From NCBI GenBank assembly GCA_015057505.1, contig SVEG01000021.1, forward strand, positions 1 through 54,243: 54,243 nucleotides of DNA, read 5' to 3'. Shown here piece by piece: positions 48,900 to 54,243 of the stretch. Position numbers and translations under genes: made by a program. This DNA is from Lachnospiraceae bacterium (lineage in GTDB: Bacteria; Bacillota; Clostridia; Lachnospirales; Lachnospiraceae). Every line of letters starts with the position of its first letter. Positions within the stretch are counted from its first letter, which is position 1. The notes beneath the pieces were generated by a model. The model did no database searches. It saw only the letters and a list, made by a program, of their open reading frames with translations, and had not been told where the DNA came from.

Positions 48900-49724
48900 A
48901 TGAAATACGAAGTTATAGATATTAAAACAGGTGTGGCAAGCCGTTCTGACTATCAGCCGACACTTACAGCATATATACTTGATGAGAAGTGTAAGAATGC
49001 AAATATTAAGAGACCGGCTGTCATTGTGTGTCCGGGTGGCGCTTACATGTATACCTCGGAAAGAGAAGCGGAACCCGTTGCAATTCAGTATCTTGCGGGC
49101 GGATGTCATGCGTTCGTGCTTAGATATAGCTGTGCGCCTGCGGTGTTCCCGACGGCACTTCTTGAACTTGCGAGGGCTGTTCAGATTGTAAGAGAACATG
49201 CTGATGAATGGCATGTGGATGAGAATAAGATTATAATAAGCGGTTTTTCTGCAGGAGGACATCTTGCAGCAAGTCTTTCTGTTTTCTGGGATAGAGATTT
49301 TGTAAGAGAAGCTCTCGGTGTTCAGAGTGAGCTTGTTAAGCCGAATGGTTCGATTCTTTGCTATCCGGTTATTACATCAGGTAAGTTTGCTCACAGAGGT
49401 TCTTTCGGTAATGCTCTTGCGGAGAAGGAACATGATGAGGATATGCTTGAACTTCTGTCGCTTGAGAAACAGGTATCTTCATCCACACCGCCTACATTTT
49501 TATGGCATACATGGGCGGACGGGGCAGTGCCGGTTGAAAATTCACTTTTCTATGCACAGGCACTCAGAGAGAACGGTGTTCCGACAGAACTCCATATCTA
49601 TCCTCGAGGAGGTCATGGTATTTCTCTTGCCAATGAAGAAACAAGCACAGATGATGCGGCACATATCATACCTGAGTGTCAGGATTGGATTGCAAAAGCA
49701 GTGGATTGGGTAAAGAGACTTTAA
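48900..49724 (+). CDS. Alpha/beta hydrolase, carbohydrate esterase-like
   Basis: A 274-residue alpha/beta-hydrolase. Oxyanion region VCPGGAYMYTSERE, nucleophile elbow GFSAGGH, acid residue in WHTWADGAVPV and His in YPRGGHGISLA are all visible. This is the group of acetylxylan and xylan esterases (BD-FAE type). There is no signal peptide, so it would de-esterify imported oligosaccharides in the cytoplasm, matching the GH43 enzyme elsewhere in the window. It shares a transcript with apt and ends before a terminator. Confidence 0.87.
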   Translation: MKYEVIDIKTGVASRSDYQPTLTAYILDEKCKNANIKRPAVIVCPGGAYMYTSEREAEPVAIQYLAGGCHAFVLRYSCAPAVFPTALLELARAVQIVREHADEWHVDENKIIISGFSAGGHLAASLSVFWDRDFVREALGVQSELVKPNGSILCYPVITSGKFAHRGSFGNALAEKEHDEDMLELLSLEKQVSSSTPPTFLWHTWADGAVPVENSLFYAQALRENGVPTELHIYPRGGHGISLANEETSTDDAAHIIPECQDWIAKAVDWVKRL

Positions 49725-49753
49725 TAGCTATATAAATATATTGCAATTTTTAC

Positions 49754-49799
49754 GAAAAAACATTATAATAGTATAATTATAATGTTTTTTCTTTTTTTA
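49754..49799 (+). terminator. Intrinsic terminator before relA
   Basis: GAAAAAACATTATAA and TTATAATGTTTTTTC pair perfectly, followed by a T run. Confidence 0.85.
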
Positions 49800-49839
49800 C
49801 AGTTTTTTTATAAAAGATAACAGGATGGGTGATGATTTT

Positions 49840-52152
49840 ATGTCAGATGAAAACCTTCAGAACAGTATAATTGAAATTGACGATACCGTTGCGGGTAAGA
49901 TGCTTAATAAACCGGAGGATTTTACAGAGCCTGCGGAGCTTTTTGCGCGTCTTAAAAAGCAGATTCTTGATTATCATCCGTCTACCGATATGACCATGAT
50001 TGAAAAGGCATATGCCATAGCTTCTGAAGCTCATAAGGAGCAGAAGAGGGCATCGGGAGAGCCTTATATTATTCATCCGCTTTGTGTTGCAATTATCCTT
50101 GCTGAGCTTGAGATGGATAAGGAGACTATTGCGGCAGGGCTTTTGCATGATGTTGTGGAAGACACGGTAATGACCAAGGAAGATTTGAGAAGAGAGTTTG
50201 GGCAGGAAGTAGAGCTTCTTGTAGACGGTGTTACTAAGCTTACACAGCTTTCATATTCCAGAGATAAGCTCGAAGTGCAGGCAGAGAATCTTCGTAAGAT
50301 GTTTCTTGCCATGGCGAAGGATATAAGAGTTATTCTTATTAAGCTTGCCGACAGACTTCATAATATGCGTACGCTTAAGTACAGACCCGAGAACAAGCAG
50401 AAGGATGTATCCAGAGAGACTATGGATATTTATGCTCCTATTGCACAGAGACTCGGTATATCTAAGATTAAAGTAGAACTTGATGATTTGTCGCTTAAGT
50501 ATCTTGAACCCGATGTGTATTATGAGCTTGCAGAGAAGATTGCACTTACCAAGAACAGCAGGGAGCAGTTTGTAAGAGAGATAGTTGCTGATGTTAAGAA
50601 GCATATTGACGAGGCGGGCATTAAGGCAGAACTTTCAGGTCGCGTTAAGCACTTCTTCAGTATTTACAAGAAGATGGTTAACCAGAATAAAACGTTAGAG
50701 CAGGTTTATGATTTGTTTGCGGTGCGTATTATCGTGGATTCGGTAAAGGACTGTTATGCGGCACTCGGTGTTATTCATGAGATGTATAAGCCGATTCCGG
50801 GACGCTTTAAGGATTATATTGCGATGCCTAAGCCCAATATGTATCAGTCACTTCATACAACACTTATTGCACCGAATGGTCAGCCGTTTGAGATTCAGAT
50901 AAGAACTTTTGATATGCATCGTACCGCTGAATATGGTATCGCTGCACATTGGAAATATAAAGAGAATATAACAACAGGTAATCAGGTGAGTGCAAGCGAG
51001 GAAGAGAAACTTAGCTGGCTTAGACAGGTGCTTGAGTGGCAGAGAGACATGTCCGATAATAAGGAATTTATGAGTCTCTTAAAGAGCGACTTTGACCTTT
51101 TTTCAGACAGTATTTATTGCTTTACACCTACAGGTGATGTTAAGAATCTTCCGACCGGTTCTAATCCGATTGATTTTGCGTACAGTATTCACAGTGCCGT
51201 GGGTAATAAGATGGTCGGTGCAAGGGCTAATGGTAAAATTGTACCTATTGACTACATTATCCAAAATGGTGACAGAATAGAGATTATAACATCTCAGAAT
51301 TCCAAGGGACCGAGTCTTGACTGGCTTAACATAGTTAAAAGTACACAGGCCAAGAATAAGATTAACCAGTGGTTCAAGAACGAGCGTAAAGAGGATAATC
51401 TAATCAAGGGTCGTGAACTTATTGAAAAATACTGCAAGGCCAAAGGAATAGTCCAGAGTGACATCATGAAGCCTGAGTATACGGAAAAGGTTCTTAAGAA
51501 GTTTGGTTTCCATGATTGGGATTCTATCATTGCAGCAGTAGGCCACGGTGGACTTAAGGAAGGCCAGATTGTAAACAGGCTTGTTGAAGAGTACGATAAA
51601 AAGAATAAAAAGATTGTTACCAACGAGGAGATACTTGAGGCAGTTAGTTCGGCTAATGAGAATCGTGAGAATATCCGTGTTAAGAAATCACAGGGCGGTA
51701 TTGTTGTAAAGGGAATACATGATGTTGCGGTAAGATTTTCAAAGTGTTGCAGTCCGGTGCCGGGTGATGAGATTGTCGGATTTATTACGAGAGGCCGAGG
51801 TATTTCCGTACATCGTACAGACTGTGTCAATGTAATCAATCTTCCCGAGTTTGAGCGGGAGAGACTTATTGATGCAGAGTGGCAGGAGGATGCACTTGAA
51901 GGCAAGAACAGCCGTTATCTTGCGGAGATAAGGATATATGCCAATAACAGAACGGGAATTCTTGTTGATGTATCCAAGATTCTTACCGAACGTCAGATAG
52001 ATGTTATTACGCTTAACAGCAGGGCTAATAAACAGGGCAAGGCGACGATAAGTATTTCTTTTGAGATTTCGAGTAAGGACGAACTCAACCACATTATTGA
52101 AAAACTCCGTAATGTTGAGAGCGTTATCGATATTGAGAGAACCTCGGGCTGA
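49840..52152 (+). CDS. relA: Bifunctional (p)ppGpp synthetase/hydrolase
   Basis: About 770 residues with the full long-RSH architecture: HD hydrolase domain (AAGLLHDVVEDT, and KLADRLHNMRTLKYR), synthetase domain (PGRFKDYIAMPKPNMYQSLH), TGS domain (IYCFTPTGDVKNLPTGS), zinc-finger-like CC region (FSKCCSPVPGDEI) and C-terminal ACT domain (YANNRTGILVDVSKIL). Both hydrolase and synthetase motifs are intact. It makes and degrades the starvation alarmone on ribosomes. ATG 49840 is preferred because GGGTGA is suitably spaced; ATG 49825 is possible. It starts a run with the MBL hydrolase and hemZ, with short or overlapping gaps. Confidence 0.95.
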   Translation: MSDENLQNSIIEIDDTVAGKMLNKPEDFTEPAELFARLKKQILDYHPSTDMTMIEKAYAIASEAHKEQKRASGEPYIIHPLCVAIILAELEMDKETIAAGLLHDVVEDTVMTKEDLRREFGQEVELLVDGVTKLTQLSYSRDKLEVQAENLRKMFLAMAKDIRVILIKLADRLHNMRTLKYRPENKQKDVSRETMDIYAPIAQRLGISKIKVELDDLSLKYLEPDVYYELAEKIALTKNSREQFVREIVADVKKHIDEAGIKAELSGRVKHFFSIYKKMVNQNKTLEQVYDLFAVRIIVDSVKDCYAALGVIHEMYKPIPGRFKDYIAMPKPNMYQSLHTTLIAPNGQPFEIQIRTFDMHRTAEYGIAAHWKYKENITTGNQVSASEEEKLSWLRQVLEWQRDMSDNKEFMSLLKSDFDLFSDSIYCFTPTGDVKNLPTGSNPIDFAYSIHSAVGNKMVGARANGKIVPIDYIIQNGDRIEIITSQNSKGPSLDWLNIVKSTQAKNKINQWFKNERKEDNLIKGRELIEKYCKAKGIVQSDIMKPEYTEKVLKKFGFHDWDSIIAAVGHGGLKEGQIVNRLVEEYDKKNKKIVTNEEILEAVSSANENRENIRVKKSQGGIVVKGIHDVAVRFSKCCSPVPGDEIVGFITRGRGISVHRTDCVNVINLPEFERERLIDAEWQEDALEGKNSRYLAEIRIYANNRTGILVDVSKILTERQIDVITLNSRANKQGKATISISFEISSKDELNHIIEKLRNVESVIDIERTSG

Positions 52153-52173
52153 TTTTGAATAATTGGAGAAAAC

Positions 52174-52812
52174 ATGGCAGATTTAATTGTAAGAAGCATG
52201 GCACTTGGAATGGCAAGTGCCAATTGCTATTTTGTATATTATGAAGGTAATAAAGAGTGTGTAATAGTTGATGCACCGGGAGAGACAGAACGTATTGTGA
52301 AAGCTCTTGAAAGTCTTGAACTAAAGCCGGTTGCGGTATTGCTTACGCATTCGCACTTTGATCATATCGGTGCGGCAGAAGCGCTTAGGGAGAAGTACAA
52401 TATTCCTGTATGCTGTCACGAGGCAGAGGAAGAGATGCTTGCAGAACCAAGGCTTAATCTTACTGCTATGGTCGGTATGGGTTACGGTATTAAGCCGGAC
52501 AGAACATTTGCTGACGGAGAAAACGTAAGTGTTGGCGGATTTGAATTCAAAGTAATTCATACGCCGGGTCATACACAGGGCGGTGCATGCTATTATTTTG
52601 AGCCGGATAAGAAGCTTTTCAGCGGTGATACACTTTTTGCTGAGACAGTGGGCAGAACAGACTTACCGACGGGCAGTGGCAGGACGCTGATTAATTCTAT
52701 AAAAGAGAAGCTTTTTGTTCTTCCTGATGATACTGTTGTGTATCCGGGACACAATGATTATACGACCATTGGACATGAGAAAAAATATAATGAGTATGTA
52801 GGCGGATTTTAA
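52174..52812 (+). CDS. MBL-fold metallo-hydrolase (glyoxalase II-like)
   Basis: A 212-residue metallo-beta-lactamase-fold protein. Metal ligands are visible in THSHFDHIG (HxHxDH), HTPGHTQGG, FSGDTLF and YPGHNDYTT. Length and motifs match the YcbL-type single-domain hydrolases that act on thioesters such as S-lactoyl conjugates; the substrate is unverified. It lies between relA and hemZ, and its stop overlaps the hemZ start by one base. This order is common in Clostridia. Confidence 0.9.
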   Translation: MADLIVRSMALGMASANCYFVYYEGNKECVIVDAPGETERIVKALESLELKPVAVLLTHSHFDHIGAAEALREKYNIPVCCHEAEEEMLAEPRLNLTAMVGMGYGIKPDRTFADGENVSVGGFEFKVIHTPGHTQGGACYYFEPDKKLFSGDTLFAETVGRTDLPTGSGRTLINSIKEKLFVLPDDTVVYPGHNDYTTIGHEKKYNEYVGGF

Positions 52813-54243
52813 TGATACAGGTACGTTTAAGTGAAGACAATTTTGAATATGACATTCACTCGCTTGTGAAGGCTTTTTATCCGAAGGAAGAGGTTGCTTT
52901 TTTACAGAAGGGCACGAAGTTCTATGTGGGCGGAGAGCCCGGGGAAACACCGCTTAGCTTTGATATAGAGTACGGCGGGTCGGAGATAATCATGTATGCG
53001 TACCCCACAGGTGCGGATACAATAAAAAGAGAAGTTTCTCTTGAAGGATTTGCAGATTATGAGGCTGACCGCAAGCGTATTAAGAGCGAGCTTAAAAAAG
53101 GCTTGTATGAGCTTCTTTCTGAGCTTACGGGGCAGAAGCTTCCTTGGGGAACGCTTACAGGTATCCGTCCTGTTAAGATTCTGGGACTTATGCTTGAAGA
53201 CGGCATGAGCGACGAAGAGATTGCCAAGGCGATGAAGGAAGAGTATTTTGCGAGCGACGAGAAGATTGCGCTTAGTATCGAGATTGCAAAAAGAGAGCAG
53301 GAATTACTTAAGGACATCGATTATAAGAACGGCTACAGTCTGTATGTAGGAATTCCGTTTTGCCCGACAAGATGCCTATACTGTTCATTTACATCGTTTT
53401 CGCTTGAAGCATGGGGCAAATACGTGGATGCGTATGTGGAAGCTCTTTGTAAGGAGATAAGATTTACGGCAGAGCTTATGAAGGGTAAGCCGCTTAACTC
53501 GTTTTATATGGGCGGTGGTACACCGACGACACTTTCACCTGAACAGTCAGAGAAGGTGCTTAAAACTATAAGGGAATGCTTTGATTTTACGTATTGTAAG
53601 GAGTTTACCGTTGAAGCGGGAAGACCCGATAGCATAACGAGAGAGAAACTCGAAGTGCTTAAGAAGTACGGTGTGGACAGAATCTCTGTTAATCCGCAGA
53701 CGATGAACCAGAAGACCCTCGACCTTATCGGCAGACGTCATACGGTGGAGCAGACGGCCCGGGCATATAAGCTTGCGAGAGAGTGTGGCTTTAACAATAT
53801 CAACATGGACTTGATAACAGGACTTCTCGGTGAGACTAAAGATGATATGGAATACACAATGAAGCGTATAGAAGAGCTTCGTCCTGACAGTCTTACGCTT
53901 CATTCACTGGCACTTAAGAGAGCATCGAGACTTAACGAGAAAAAAGAAGAGTACGAGGGCTACGAAAGCCTCAATACAAAAGAGGTCTCAGAGATGCTTG
54001 ACGGCTATGCAAGAAGAATGGGACTTGCACCGTATTATCTTTACAGACAGAAAAATATGACCGGTAATCTTGAAAATGTTGGCTATGCAACTCTTGACAA
54101 AGCCGGAATATACAATATACTGATTATGGAAGAGAAACAGACTATCGTGGCATTGGGAGCAGGTGCATCCACCAAAGCGGTATATCCGGACGGAAGGATT
54201 GAACGTTGCGAAAATGTCAAAGATGTCAATAATTACATAGCCA
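52812..54243 (+). CDS. hemZ: HemZ-like coproporphyrinogen III oxidase / radical SAM protein (3' end cut off)
   Basis: At least 477 residues, running off the window. A unique N-terminal domain (about 1-175) precedes the radical SAM domain; the 4Fe-4S cysteines C184, C188 and C191 lie in PFCPTRCLYCSF. MGGGTPTTL follows, as does the HemN-type region RISVNPQTMNQKTLDLIGR and MDLITGLLGE. The GGEP-type N-terminus and gene order point to the Firmicutes HemZ clade rather than HemN or HemW. Such proteins are linked to oxygen-independent haem synthesis, although many Lachnospiraceae lack haem, so the real substrate is unsure. Start overlaps the preceding stop (TAATG). Confidence 0.9.
   Translation, partial: MIQVRLSEDNFEYDIHSLVKAFYPKEEVAFLQKGTKFYVGGEPGETPLSFDIEYGGSEIIMYAYPTGADTIKREVSLEGFADYEADRKRIKSELKKGLYELLSELTGQKLPWGTLTGIRPVKILGLMLEDGMSDEEIAKAMKEEYFASDEKIALSIEIAKREQELLKDIDYKNGYSLYVGIPFCPTRCLYCSFTSFSLEAWGKYVDAYVEALCKEIRFTAELMKGKPLNSFYMGGGTPTTLSPEQSEKVLKTIRECFDFTYCKEFTVEAGRPDSITREKLEVLKKYGVDRISVNPQTMNQKTLDLIGRRHTVEQTARAYKLARECGFNNINMDLITGLLGETKDDMEYTMKRIEELRPDSLTLHSLALKRASRLNEKKEEYEGYESLNTKEVSEMLDGYARRMGLAPYYLYRQKNMTGNLENVGYATLDKAGIYNILIMEEKQTIVALGAGASTKAVYPDGRIERCENVKDVNNYIA

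Overview
The window reads as chromosomal DNA of an anaerobic, low-GC Clostridia member, most likely a Lachnospiraceae-type gut or rumen bacterium. The indicators are Spo0A, HemZ, a SleB-like hydrolase, a CarD-type regulator, ECF S-components, a large Big_2 exoprotein and a uronate (pectin sugar) catabolic cluster. No species is assigned. There are about 44 protein genes, no tRNA or rRNA genes that I can see, no CRISPR array and no complete insertion sequence. Most starts are supported by AGGAGG-like ribosome binding sites, and many promoters are of the TTGACA-17-TATAAT type.

Layout. 1-3.2 kb (minus strand): M20 metallopeptidase plus two membrane proteins (one DUF5058). 3.3-4.7 kb: an EAL phosphodiesterase whose frame continues past an amber codon into a LamG fold. 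4.7-9.3 kb: carbohydrate ABC importer (ATPase, two permeases, binding lipoprotein), then a lone lipoprotein. 10.2-10.7 kb: first large palindrome. 10.8-15 kb: ECF S-component, CarD-like regulator, MATE pump, HAD and HD hydrolases. 15-16.5 kb: GH43 enzyme. 16.6-20.4 kb: OmpR-type two-component system bracketed by two paralogous small membrane proteins. 20.5-23.2 kb (minus): ArAE-type membrane protein and cardiolipin synthase. 23.4-24.9 kb: TlpA thioredoxin, CxxC microprotein and polyferredoxin. 25-27.3 kb: spo0A and glgA. 27.4-27.9 kb: second palindrome. 28-32.9 kb: divergent uronate cluster (uxaC and LacI regulator on minus; kdgA and kdgK on plus). 32.9-33.5 kb: third palindrome. 33.7-43.9 kb: Big_2 exoprotein, short MetH, LTA-synthase-like sulfatase-fold protein, SleB-like hydrolase. 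44-54.2 kb: a GH13 homologue that has lost its catalytic residues, ECF S-component with pyridoxal-type kinase, sugar isomerase-like protein, apt, esterase, relA/spoT, MBL hydrolase and hemZ (cut by the window edge).

How the genes fit together. UxaC, KdgK and KdgA supply three steps of hexuronate breakdown to pyruvate and glyceraldehyde-3-phosphate under a local LacI-family regulator, possibly with CcpA (one site fits the cre consensus). The ABC importer, GH43 and esterase suit plant polysaccharide use. GlgA and the GH13 homologue point to glycogen storage. RelA, Spo0A and the EAL protein are global state regulators.

The most unusual signal is a family of three intergenic elements of about 535-585 bp (10162-10695, 27363-27927, 32911-33494). 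Each folds back on itself along nearly its whole length. The inner blocks are conserved between copies. The outer arms differ strongly between copies yet remain self-complementary within each copy, perfectly over 65 bp in copy 2 and 93 bp in copy 3. The apical loop is 29-30 nt in all three. I know of no named family that fits. Other notable signals are the amber-split EAL-LamG gene, the catalytically degenerate GH13 protein, TTAACA direct repeats with 11-bp spacing at three envelope-related promoters, the TlpA/CxxC/polyferredoxin cassette, and hairpins whose 3' arm contains the next gene's ribosome binding site.
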